A DNA stretch of 7,260 nt, taken from positions 1 through 7,260 of the forward strand of contig JAPPFO010000038.1 in assembly GCA_028875175.1 (NCBI GenBank), written 5' to 3'. The position numbers and the translations under genes are program-made. This DNA comes from Chloroflexota bacterium (GTDB taxonomy: Bacteria > Chloroflexota > UBA11872). Positions 1 through 5,858 of the stretch are shown here, piece after piece. Position 1 is the first letter of the stretch. The number at the start of each line of letters is the position of its first letter. The notes below the pieces were generated by a model, which saw only the letters and a program-made list of their open reading frames with translations, ran no database searches and was not told the DNA's origin.

Positions 1-1
1 G

Positions 2-1318
2 CCCGAGACCGTCACCCGGAGCTATGTCGGCGACCACACCTCCGGTCCGCGTGGCGCGGCCATGCAGTGGGGCCTCAAGCAGTACGCTGCCTTGCGACCC
101 AATATCTTCGTCAAATTCATCCCCCAGCCCGCCGACTACGCCACCAGCGTGTTTCCGTTGCAGATGGCCGCCGGCACCCAGGCTGAGGTCGCGATGTTGG
201 ACGGCGGCATGCTCGGCGCCTTTGTCAACGACGGTGGCTTCACCGAGATCAATGACGGTCTGAGCAAGCGCGACGACTACATTCCCGAGGACTACTACTT
301 CATCCCGGACCTCTACACCGTGAATCACGACCATGCCCACGGCGAGGGGTCCAATCCCTCCAACGTGATTGAGGGCGCGCAGTTCGGCATGCCGTTCCAG
401 GGCGCCCTGGGCGGTATCGTGATGAACACCACCATGGGCGAGGAAGCCGGCGTGGAGTTCCCCAGCGAGGGCTGGACCTACGAGAACGAATTCCTCGAAT
501 CCTGCAAGCAAGTTACCGATCCGGACATCGACCAGTGGGGCACCTGGGCCCACAACGGCTACGAGTTCCACTGGAGCCCCATGGCGTTCATGTCCGGCGC
601 CAAGGCCATGCGCAATGCGGACGAAACCGAATTGGCCGTCTTTGACGACGGCGGCGACTTCGGTTTGAACTTCTCGGTGGGACTGATCCACAACGAGAAC
701 GTGTCCTTCCCGCTCGCCGACAACAAGCGCCTGGCGGGCGAGTTCGGCAACCCGTTCGCCGCGGGCAAGGTCTGGTCCTGGTTGAGTTCCGTCGTCTACA
801 CCACCGGCTACCACGTGCCGCGCATCAAGGACCGCTTTAAGTGGTCGCTCGGCCCGATGCCGCTGGCCTCGCTCGGCGAAGAAATTCACGAGTGGAACGA
901 CCAGCCGCACTTGGTCACCAACGGTGCGCAGCGCTACGGCACCATCGAGGAGGCGATAGACCTCATCCTCTTCCTCGGCGGCCCGACCTATCAGGGTCGC
1001 GTCGCCATCGACCGCGGCCATCTGCCCATGCACCGCGGGGTCTTTGACACCGACGAGGCCAAAGCGCCGCCGCCCGAGGGCATGGAGTGGCTCAAGCGCT
1101 ACGCCGACGTTGGCAACGTCAACCGCCACCTGATGATGGCGCTCCCCGCCTGGTGGGAGATGTACGAGTGGCGTAAGACGCCCGACGCCGCCTACCTGGG
1201 CGACAAGCCAGTCGACCAGGTGATCGACGAGGCGAAGCACTTGGTGCGAACCTCGCTCGCCGGTCAGCGCGACCTGCTCAACGAGGGTCGCCAGAAGTTC
1301 GGCTTCCCGCCGCTGTAG
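2..1318 (+). CDS. ABC transporter extracellular solute-binding protein, sugar type (5' partial)
   Basis: The reading frame is open from base 2, so the gene begins before the window; the ATG at 62 is internal, because 20 codons of coherent sequence (PETVTRSYVGDHTSGPRGAA) precede it. The visible 438 residues match the shape of family 1 solute-binding proteins (SBP_bac_1). An early segment reads like the strand after the first domain opening (LRPNIFVKFIPQP). There is an 'FAAGKVWSW' stretch before an aromatic, Pro-rich 'FKWSLGPMPLA' hinge region. The late segment 'TNGAQRYGTIEEAIDLILFL' followed by 'RGHLPMHRGVF' is the usual C-terminal pattern (helper helix, then Leu-Pro with basic residues). The likely role is periplasmic or membrane-anchored capture of a sugar or oligosaccharide for an ABC importer; the ligand cannot be read from sequence. 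The signal peptide is outside the window. No permease genes follow; they would have to lie upstream. Codon use is less C-biased than in the genes after 2400. Confidence 0.9.
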   Translation, partial: PETVTRSYVGDHTSGPRGAAMQWGLKQYAALRPNIFVKFIPQPADYATSVFPLQMAAGTQAEVAMLDGGMLGAFVNDGGFTEINDGLSKRDDYIPEDYYFIPDLYTVNHDHAHGEGSNPSNVIEGAQFGMPFQGALGGIVMNTTMGEEAGVEFPSEGWTYENEFLESCKQVTDPDIDQWGTWAHNGYEFHWSPMAFMSGAKAMRNADETELAVFDDGGDFGLNFSVGLIHNENVSFPLADNKRLAGEFGNPFAAGKVWSWLSSVVYTTGYHVPRIKDRFKWSLGPMPLASLGEEIHEWNDQPHLVTNGAQRYGTIEEAIDLILFLGGPTYQGRVAIDRGHLPMHRGVFDTDEAKAPPPEGMEWLKRYADVGNVNRHLMMALPAWWEMYEWRKTPDAAYLGDKPVDQVIDEAKHLVRTSLAGQRDLLNEGRQKFGFPPL

Positions 1319-1354
1319 ACCTGGCCAGCGTCCTCTCATCGGACGCCGACAGAG

Positions 1355-1386
1355 TCAAGGCCCGGCGCTTCGGCGCCGGGCCTTGA
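1355..1386 (+). terminator. Perfect 14-bp hairpin with UUCG loop, likely transcription terminator
   Basis: Bases 1355-1368 (tcaaggcccggcgc) are the exact reverse complement of 1373-1386, with the loop TTCG closed by a C-G pair, the classic extra-stable cUUCGg tetraloop. It lies 36 bases after the stop of the solute-binding protein gene. The following bases (gctttgctc) have only a short T-run, so it is either a Rho-independent terminator with a weak U-tract or an mRNA 3'-end stabiliser. Because it is palindromic and the next genes come in from the other strand, it could serve both directions. Confidence 0.75.
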
Positions 1387-1507
1387 GCTTTGCTCGCTCG
1401 CTCGCCGTTGACACCGAATCCACAAAGTCAGGTCAGGCGAACGACGTACCGGCCCCTGGTCGATCCCAGATGTTCGCTCACGACGCAGCACACGCCGCAT
1501 CGCGGGT

Positions 1508-1714
1508 CTACATGCGTGTACGCAGCCGGCTGGTTCGCTCTTCGCTATATGGGAACGGATTGTCGCGGGTTCCGGCGCCTTCGTTTTCCGGGGCACAAGC
1601 CGCCACCCAAACCGTGGCTGCAACGGCGGCGCTCAATGCCAGCAACCGGCGACGCTGGATTCCAATGCGGGCGGGCGGCCGAGACTCAACTCGTCTATCC
1701 GTGTCGTTCGCCAT
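1508..1714 (-). CDS. Small putative Tat-type lipoprotein, 68 aa
   Basis: This is a 68-residue protein on the minus strand. The ATG at 1714-1712 is preceded by a good ribosome binding site (GCGAGG, then 5 bases). The frame could be extended upstream to 1999, but that part is low-complexity Arg-rich sequence overlapping the next gene, so the shorter start is preferred. Residues 1-20 are polar, residues 20-23 are QRRR followed by LLALS (Tat-like twin arginine), a hydrophobic Ala/Val/Trp stretch follows, and a lipobox VAAC ends at Cys40. The predicted mature peptide is only 29 residues, acidic then basic (starts CAPENEGAG, ends RLRTRM). No family is recognised. The domain order says it is exported and lipid-anchored; the function is unknown. 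It may share a transcript with the similar small lipoprotein at 1860-2099, 145 bases upstream. It could also be a remnant of a larger lipoprotein. Confidence 0.6.
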   Translation of the reverse strand: MANDTDRRVESRPPARIGIQRRRLLALSAAVAATVWVAACAPENEGAGTRDNPFPYSEERTSRLRTRM

Positions 1715-1719
1715 GAGAA

Positions 1720-1723
1720 CCTC
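1720..1723 (-). promoter_or_regulatory. Ribosome binding site deciding the start at 1714
   Basis: On the minus strand the sequence reads CGCGAGG-TTCTC-ATG, placing a GAGG core 5 bases before the ATG at 1714. This is the reason for choosing the 68-residue form of the small lipoprotein over the longer open frame. Confidence 0.55.
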
Positions 1724-1859
1724 GCGAGTGCGGGAACAGCCTCTGCTATGACCTCGAAGTATATCCGCACCGTGGGAATGGCTGGGATCTGGCTCCCGTT
1801 TCCGAAACGTCAGCTGGCGCCTCCGCCGAAGCTGCGGCCGCGCCCGACCGGCGCCGCGC

Positions 1860-2099
1860 CTACGAACCGCCGCTCGGCTGATACTCCTGCCGCAGCCGCT
1901 CGCGCTCCTGCGGGTCGTACTCATAAGTTCCCCGCGCTCGCGTACGGGCAAACTTGTAGTACCCGTCCTCATCCCGCGACGAGTCCCCGAGGCACGCACT
2001 CAGCACACCGGCGCTTACCCCGACCAAAGGAGAAACGCACGCGATACCCAAGAATCGCCGCCGCGCTACCACTCCAGGTGCTCTCGAACCGCGAGCCAT
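1860..2099 (-). CDS. Small putative Tat-type lipoprotein, 79 aa
   Basis: This is a minus-strand protein of 79 residues from the ATG at 2099; an alternative GTG at 2129 would give 89 residues and has an AGGATAGG stretch just before it, so the start is uncertain. From the ATG, residues 12-18 read ARRRFLG, a close fit to the Tat consensus (S/T)RRxFLK. A hydrophobic core follows and a lipobox LSAC ends at Cys36. The mature part is 44 residues, rich in charged and Tyr residues (RGTYEYDPQERERLRQEYQ). Third codon positions are mostly G or C (gag, cag, cgg, gac, tac), which supports real coding on this strand. The leader style is that of Tat-exported solute-binding lipoproteins in Chloroflexota-like bacteria, but the mature part is far too short to bind a solute by itself. 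I do not recognise a family; a small membrane-anchored accessory protein is the simplest reading. Confidence 0.62.
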   Translation of the reverse strand: MARGSRAPGVVARRRFLGIACVSPLVGVSAGVLSACLGDSSRDEDGYYKFARTRARGTYEYDPQERERLRQEYQPSGGS

Positions 2100-2192
2100 C
2101 CAGATTAGTCCACAAGCAACCGACTCCACCCTATCCTATGCAAGTCGCCTGTGGATACCGGTACCGGCGGCGCCCACGCAACCTGAAGATGC

Positions 2193-2420
2193 TCAGCGGA
2201 TGCGATTGATCGCCACACCGAACCAGCAGCACCGTTGGCACACCAGCTCACGACTAAACGGTCTTGGCCCTTCGAAGTGGTACCCGAGGCGCTGTTCGTC
2301 GCCGTCCCTCCACGCCGCCAGGATCTCCGCCACCGACAACCGTCCCCCCGCCCGGCCTAACTCCAGTGCTAGCTCCGCCAGATAGCCGCTTGTCCGCCCC
2401 GCCGGATATCCTGCCGCCAT
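2193..2420 (-). CDS. Hypothetical small protein, 75 aa, head-to-head with endonuclease III
   Basis: The minus-strand ATG is 2420-2418, inside the palindrome CCATGG that also supplies the plus-strand ATG (2419-2421) of the endonuclease gene. The 75-residue product has a helical N-terminal half (YLAELALELGRAG, then LSVAEILAAWRDGDEQRLGY) and ends with a Cys-containing tail (residues around ELVCQRCCWFG). About three quarters of its codons end in G or C, more than expected for an intergenic stretch. No family is recognised. A longer form starting at 2468 would overlap the endonuclease antisense and looks less natural. The ribosome binding site is poor for either start. It may lead a minus-strand group with the two small lipoproteins (63-93 bases to the next one). 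It could be a chance open frame; confidence is moderate at best. Confidence 0.4.
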   Translation of the reverse strand: MAAGYPAGRTSGYLAELALELGRAGGRLSVAEILAAWRDGDEQRLGYHFEGPRPFSRELVCQRCCWFGVAINRIR

Positions 2421-3165
2421 GGCCGCCCGACGCCGCTCCACCCGCGCCAAGCAGAAGACGTTCGCCATCCGCCGCTGGCGCGAGTCAAAGGCCGTCCGCC
2501 GCGCCCGCGCCGCCGAAGTCATCCGCCGCCTCCGCGAGCTCTACCCCGAGGCCGCCGCCGAGCTGGACTACCGCAACCCCTTCCAGTTCCTCATTGCCGT
2601 CATCCTCTCCGCCCAGACCACCGACGTCACCGTCAACCGCGTCACCCCCGAACTCTTCCGCCGCTACCCCACGCCCCACGCCCTGGCCGCAGCTCCGCAG
2701 CTCGAAGTCGAGGAAGTCATCCGCCAGACCGGCTTCTTCCGCAGCAAGGCCCGCGCCATCCGCGAAACCGCCGCCCAACTCATCCACGAGTTCGACGGCC
2801 AGGTCCCCCGCTCCATGCCCGAGCTCCTGCGTCTCCGCGGCGTCGCCCGCAAGACCGCCAACGTCGTCCTCGGCGAGGCCTTCGGCATCCCCAGCGGCGT
2901 CGTCGTCGACACCCACGTCAAGCGTCTGTCCCAGCGCCTCGGCCTCAGCCGCGCCACCGACCCGGTCAAGATCGAGCGCGACCTCACCGACACGCTCGAC
3001 CAGGACGACTGGATCTTCGCCGGCATTGCCGTCATCTGGCACGGCCGCCGCGTCTGCGACGCCCGCAAACCCGACTGCGAGGGCTGCGTCCTGAACGACA
3101 TCTGCCCCTCATCCGCCGTGCCGGTCCGGCCGGCCAAATCACCTTTCCAGGCGGTGCGCGCATGA
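2419..3165 (+). CDS. nth: Endonuclease III (DNA glycosylase/AP lyase, HhH-GPD, 4Fe-4S)
   Basis: This 248-residue base-excision repair enzyme removes oxidised pyrimidines and cuts at abasic sites. The helix-hairpin-helix segment LRGVARKTANVVL spans residues 139-151, with the catalytic Lys at 145. The catalytic Asp is in VVVDTHV (Asp164). The SAQTTD motif is at 64-69. The iron-sulphur loop C-x6-C-x2-C-x5-C is intact at Cys213, 220, 223 and 229. The first 30 residues are an Arg/Lys-rich extension absent from E. coli Nth but common in other phyla. The ATG at 2419 is the only possible start: the frame has a stop at 2383 and no other start codon between. It has no clear Shine-Dalgarno. The HhH has Arg-Gly-Val-Ala in place of the more usual Pro-Gly-Val-Gly. 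The stop overlaps the next gene by four bases (ATGA), implying translational coupling to a metabolic gene. Confidence 0.95.
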   Translation: MAARRRSTRAKQKTFAIRRWRESKAVRRARAAEVIRRLRELYPEAAAELDYRNPFQFLIAVILSAQTTDVTVNRVTPELFRRYPTPHALAAAPQLEVEEVIRQTGFFRSKARAIRETAAQLIHEFDGQVPRSMPELLRLRGVARKTANVVLGEAFGIPSGVVVDTHVKRLSQRLGLSRATDPVKIERDLTDTLDQDDWIFAGIAVIWHGRRVCDARKPDCEGCVLNDICPSSAVPVRPAKSPFQAVRA

Positions 3166-4286
3166 AGATCACGGGCATCGACGTCGTCATCAAGTTCGTC
3201 CGCTGGCGCGAGTGGCTCTTCGTCCGCGTCTCGACCGACGAGGGCCTCTTCGGCTGGGGCGAAGGCTCCACCTCCGACCGCGGCCCCGCCGTCGCCGCCG
3301 TCATCCGGCAGTTCACCCCCCGCCTGCTCGGCCGCGACTCCTCAGCCATCGAGCTCATCTGGCGCGACCTCTACACCGGCTGGCGCGGCGGCCCCATCGT
3401 CAACAGCGCCATTTCCGCCATCGACGGCGCCCTCTGGGACCTGCAGGGGAAGCGTTATGGCGTCCCCGTCTGGAAGCTCCTGGGCGGACCCGTCCGTCGC
3501 AAGATTCGCGTCTACGCCGGCGGCGTTTCGCGCTGGATGGACTCCGTCGCCGACCACGTCGAAGGAGCAATCCGCGCCCAAAACCAGGGCTACCGCGGCG
3601 TCAAGGTCACCCCCTTCGGCTCACCCGGCCAGCGCACCGACGTGGCCGCCATCCGCTTCGCCGCCGAGCTTGTGGAGGGCATCCGCGAGGCCACCGGCCC
3701 CGACTTCGAGATCCACATCGAGTGCGCCGAACGCCTCACCCCGCGCCTCGCCATCGAGGCCTCCCAGGCCCTTGCCCCCTCCCGTCCCGTCTGGCTGGAA
3801 GAACCCATCCCCGCCGAAAACGTCAAGGCCATGTGCGCCCTCGCCCCGCGCATGGCCACCCCCATCGCCTGCGGCGAAAAGCTCTTCAGCCGCCAGGACT
3901 ACCGCGAATTGCTCGAAGGCCAGGGCGCCGCCTTCATCCAGCCCGACCTCACCCACGCCGGCGGCATCACCGAGGTCCGCAAGATCGCCGCCGCCGCCGA
4001 GACGCACTACATCCAGGTCGCGCCCCATAACTCCGGCGGCCCGATCTCCGCCGCCATGGCCATGCAGATCGCCGCCGTCACCCCCAACTTCCAGGTGCTC
4101 GAAACCGCCTACCCCGAAGCCGAGCTCCGCCGCCGCGTCGCCGGCGAGTCCATGGAAGTCCACGACGGCTACATGCACCTCAGCGACAAACCTGGCCTCG
4201 GTATCGACGACCTCAACCTCGACGCCCTCGACGACGAAGCCGACGGCCCCGAACCCTCCTACCCCTGGCGCACCTTCATCGAGTAG
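3162..4286 (+). CDS. Enolase superfamily, mandelate racemase/galactonate dehydratase-like protein
   Basis: This 374-residue protein has the full two-domain enolase-superfamily layout: N-terminal capping domain (1-~125), TIM barrel, and a C-terminal tail with KPGLGID and a final PWR-containing end as in D-galactonate dehydratase (DgoD). Likely metal ligands are Glu187 (IECAERL), Glu213 (WLEEP) and Glu239 (ACGEK). Lys148 (GVKVTP) sits on the second strand, and the Asp262 (QPDLTHAGG)/His289 (APHNSGGP) dyad is present. By eye against DgoD, the position of its acid catalyst His185 in D-x-H-G-R is Ala189 here (E-C-A-E-R), while the metal ligand Asp is Glu. Cofactor would be Mg2+. Members typically dehydrate acid sugars to 2-keto-3-deoxy acids, but the missing His makes the exact reaction uncertain. 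The start overlaps the nth stop by four bases, with AGGCGG upstream. It is probably cotranscribed with the VOC and aldolase-like genes that follow. Confidence 0.88.
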   Translation: MKITGIDVVIKFVRWREWLFVRVSTDEGLFGWGEGSTSDRGPAVAAVIRQFTPRLLGRDSSAIELIWRDLYTGWRGGPIVNSAISAIDGALWDLQGKRYGVPVWKLLGGPVRRKIRVYAGGVSRWMDSVADHVEGAIRAQNQGYRGVKVTPFGSPGQRTDVAAIRFAAELVEGIREATGPDFEIHIECAERLTPRLAIEASQALAPSRPVWLEEPIPAENVKAMCALAPRMATPIACGEKLFSRQDYRELLEGQGAAFIQPDLTHAGGITEVRKIAAAAETHYIQVAPHNSGGPISAAMAMQIAAVTPNFQVLETAYPEAELRRRVAGESMEVHDGYMHLSDKPGLGIDDLNLDALDDEADGPEPSYPWRTFIE

Positions 4287-4350
4287 CCGACTCGCATCCC
4301 GTATCGAGCCCGAAGGCGTACACTCTCCCCAAATCTGCAGGCCGCCCCCT

Positions 4351-4355
4351 GGAGG
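4351..4355 (+). promoter_or_regulatory. Strong ribosome binding site (GGAGG) of the first VOC gene
   Basis: GGAGG lies 5 bases before the ATG at 4361, within an 8-base direct repeat (aggccgcc at 4339-4346 and 4353-4360). It fixes the VOC start. The 74-base gap before it (4287-4360) holds no convincing terminator or promoter, so read-through from the enolase-like gene is likely. Confidence 0.7.
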
Positions 4356-4360
4356 CCGCC

Positions 4361-4774
4361 ATGTTCGACGCCGTTCACCACATCGCCTACGTCGTGCCCG
4401 ACCGCGAAGCCGCCCTGGCCCTCTACCAGGAAAAGCTGGGCATGACCCCATTCAAGATCTGGGAGTCGGAGGAGGAAGGCAACGCCTACGCCGCCCTCCA
4501 GATCGGCGACACCGACAGCTACCTCGAGATCATCTGCCCCACCGACGACGAGGTCAGCAAATTCGCCGCCCACCTGCACGAGCACGGCCCCAGCGTCCAC
4601 CACGTCGCCTTCCGCGACGACGCCATGGACGACACCCTGGCAACCCTGAGCGGCGAATTCGGCATCGGCGGCACCGACCCCATCGTCAGTTCCTCCGACT
4701 GGCGCATTTCCTTTCTCGACACCGACAAGACCCTGGGCGTGGGACTGCAACTGGTCGACGGGAGGCATCTCTAA
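4361..4774 (+). CDS. VOC superfamily (glyoxalase/methylmalonyl-CoA epimerase-like) protein
   Basis: This 137-residue protein has two beta-alpha-beta-beta-beta halves. The first half opens with VHHIAYVVPDREAALALYQ (residues 5-23) and ends near YLEIICP. The second opens with VHHVAF (79-84) and ends GLQLVD. Candidate metal ligands are His7, Glu56, His81 and Gln130. In methylmalonyl-CoA epimerase and glyoxalase I the last ligand is normally Glu (as in LIEL), so Gln130 is a departure. Length and spacing fit the epimerase branch best. Substrate cannot be read; in this setting a role as epimerase or isomerase on a carbonyl intermediate is plausible. The gene overlaps the next by one base (TAATG), so it is very probably translationally coupled to the aldolase-like protein. 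Confidence 0.88.
   Translation: MFDAVHHIAYVVPDREAALALYQEKLGMTPFKIWESEEEGNAYAALQIGDTDSYLEIICPTDDEVSKFAAHLHEHGPSVHHVAFRDDAMDDTLATLSGEFGIGGTDPIVSSSDWRISFLDTDKTLGVGLQLVDGRHL
4760..4765 (+). promoter_or_regulatory. Ribosome binding site (GGGAGG) deciding the aldolase-like start
   Basis: GGGAGG at the 3' end of the VOC gene is 8 bases before the ATG at 4774. It supports starting the aldolase-like protein here, although the same frame stays open upstream to 3457 antisense-like and Pro/Ser-rich. A second ATG three codons later is too far from the site. Confidence 0.65.
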
Positions 4775-5544
4775 TGGCTGGCATGACAATCACGGCAGAC
4801 GGCGTCGAGGCCGACGTAGGCCCGGTGACCCAGGCGCGACTCACCGAACGCGGCCCCGCCATCTGGCTGGCCGGCGACCCTGAAGATCTCAAGGTCTGGC
4901 TGCCCCGCGGCGGCTACGGCATCGTCACCAACACCGTCGTCCTGGACGACATGACCCAGAAGTACGGGCAACTCACCGAGGTCGTCCGCCGCTACCTCGA
5001 CATCACCGACAAGCAGGTCGTCGTCGAGATCGACGGCCACACCACGGCCGAACTACTCGACGTCGCCCACGTCTTCACCAAGATGTCCGACCAGATCATC
5101 ATCAAGATTCCCTGCGCCACCCAGGGCCTCGAAGCCTTTTCCACCCTGGCCGCCGAGGGCGTGGAGACCTTCTGCACCACCACCTTCAGCCTCACTCAGG
5201 CCGCCGTGGTCGCCCAGGCCGGCGCCACCCACATCCTGCCCTTCTGCGAACCGTACAAGGGCGTCGGCGTGGACCCCGTCTGGCACGTGCGCGAGTGCGC
5301 CGACATGTTCGCCGGCTGGGAACAGCGGCCCTACATCACCGCCGCCTTGGTGCGCTCGGTCGACGTCGCCAACGCCGCCCTCCAGGCCGGCGCCGACGGC
5401 ATCATCGTCTTTTGGGAAGTCTTCCGCGACATGCTCCACAACCCCCTCACCGACGAGTGGAACGCCACCTTCCTCACCGCCTGGGAAAAAATGCACCAGG
5501 CCGGCCTCCTCCAAGGCGTCCCCGTCGCCGAGGCATCCCACTAG
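4774..5544 (+). CDS. Transaldolase / fructose-6-phosphate aldolase-like protein
   Basis: This 256-residue class I aldolase-type TIM barrel aligns by eye along its length to E. coli fructose-6-phosphate aldolase (FSA). GYGIVTN (residues 48-53) corresponds to the GVTTN strand, with Asn53 kept. IIIKIPCATQGLEAF (108-122) corresponds to VVKVPVTAEGL, with the Schiff-base lysine at Lys111. The strand around CTTTF (134-138) keeps the threonine. AGATHILPF (149-157) and ITAALVRS (188-195) correspond to the later strands. Several FSA active-site residues appear changed: Asp6 to Ala33, Tyr131 to Phe157, the phosphate-binding Arg134 to Tyr or Lys, and Ser166 to Leu. It therefore probably makes or breaks a C-C bond via a lysine imine, perhaps on a non-phosphorylated substrate. 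An N-terminal extension of about 28 residues precedes the barrel. It is coupled to the VOC gene and may act downstream of the enolase-like dehydratase. Confidence 0.85.
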   Translation: MAGMTITADGVEADVGPVTQARLTERGPAIWLAGDPEDLKVWLPRGGYGIVTNTVVLDDMTQKYGQLTEVVRRYLDITDKQVVVEIDGHTTAELLDVAHVFTKMSDQIIIKIPCATQGLEAFSTLAAEGVETFCTTTFSLTQAAVVAQAGATHILPFCEPYKGVGVDPVWHVRECADMFAGWEQRPYITAALVRSVDVANAALQAGADGIIVFWEVFRDMLHNPLTDEWNATFLTAWEKMHQAGLLQGVPVAEASH

Positions 5545-5606
5545 CCGCCTGGTCGACGGCGTGATGAGCGAATGAGCAGAGCCGGCCTCGCAAAACCGGG
5601 TCGAAG

Positions 5607-5858
5607 ATGACTCGGCCGCTCGAGGTTCAGCCGCGCTCTGGCTACCGCATCTGGATCCGCTACGACGACGGCGCCAGCGGAGTCGTTGATCTGTCCCATC
5701 TGGCAGGCCGTGGCGTCTTCGCGGCGTGGAACGACCGAAGCCTCTTCGAAGACGTCCACATTGCAGCCCGCGGCGGCATCGCCTGGCGAAACGACCTCGA
5801 ATTGTGTCCCGACGCTCTCCGCTTGAGCCTTGCCGGCGCTCGAATCAATTGCGCGTGA
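5607..5858 (+). CDS. DUF2442 domain protein
   Basis: This 83-residue protein carries the full DUF2442 pattern. 'YRIWIRYDDGASGVVDLSHL' (13-32) is the first beta hairpin with Asp-Gly-x-x-Gly-Val-Val-Asp-Leu. It is followed by GRGVFAAWND, SLFEDVHI, and GIAWRNDLELCPDAL (57-71), which corresponds to the ItWpN-x-xDLdPD-Ly signature. The domain is often encoded beside DUF4160 in a suspected toxin-antitoxin-like pair; no DUF4160 gene is seen on either side, so this copy is alone. The ATG at 5607 is the only start after a stop at 5565; the ribosome binding site is weak. Its codon use is more mixed than that of the aldolase-like gene before it and the cupin after it, hinting at separate acquisition. 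Function unknown; possibly a regulatory or antitoxin-like DNA or protein binder. Confidence 0.82.
   Translation: MTRPLEVQPRSGYRIWIRYDDGASGVVDLSHLAGRGVFAAWNDRSLFEDVHIAARGGIAWRNDLELCPDALRLSLAGARINCA

Noticed and set aside
1392..1403. Three tandem copies of GCTC
   Set aside because: Too short to call a repeat array; no CRISPR-like spacing is present anywhere in the window.
1383..1751. Plus-strand frames across the region opposite the small lipoprotein
   Set aside because: No domain, no ribosome binding site and mixed low-complexity sequence; the opposite strand has a leader peptide and lipobox with a good ribosome binding site.
1758..1763. TATACT on the minus strand as a -10 box for the 68-residue lipoprotein
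   Set aside because: Distance to the ATG is reasonable, but nothing resembling a -35 element lies 16-18 bases upstream, so it is not reported as a promoter.
1715..1999. Upstream extension of the 68-residue lipoprotein frame to 1999
   Set aside because: The extra 95 residues are Arg-rich and overlap the neighbouring lipoprotein in another frame; the internal ATG at 1714 has GAGG at the right distance.
2158..2167. Perfect 10-bp palindrome CCGGTACCGG
   Set aside because: It could be an operator half-site, but a single short palindrome in GC-rich DNA is expected by chance and no second copy is seen nearby.
2264..3094. Long plus-strand open frame of 276 codons overlapping endonuclease III in another frame
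   Set aside because: The translation is almost only Pro, Ser, Ala and Arg, the usual shadow of a GC-rich gene; the frame used by endonuclease III has all catalytic motifs.
3621..4451. Minus-strand frame rich in Gly, Val and Asp opposite the enolase-like gene
   Set aside because: Composition is typical of antisense to a C-ending codon gene; no motif or domain is visible.
3457..4773. In-frame extension that would give the aldolase-like protein a 439-residue N-terminal domain
   Set aside because: The extension is low-complexity Pro/Ser/Arg sequence lying over the enolase-like and VOC genes, and a good GGGAGG site precedes the ATG at 4774.
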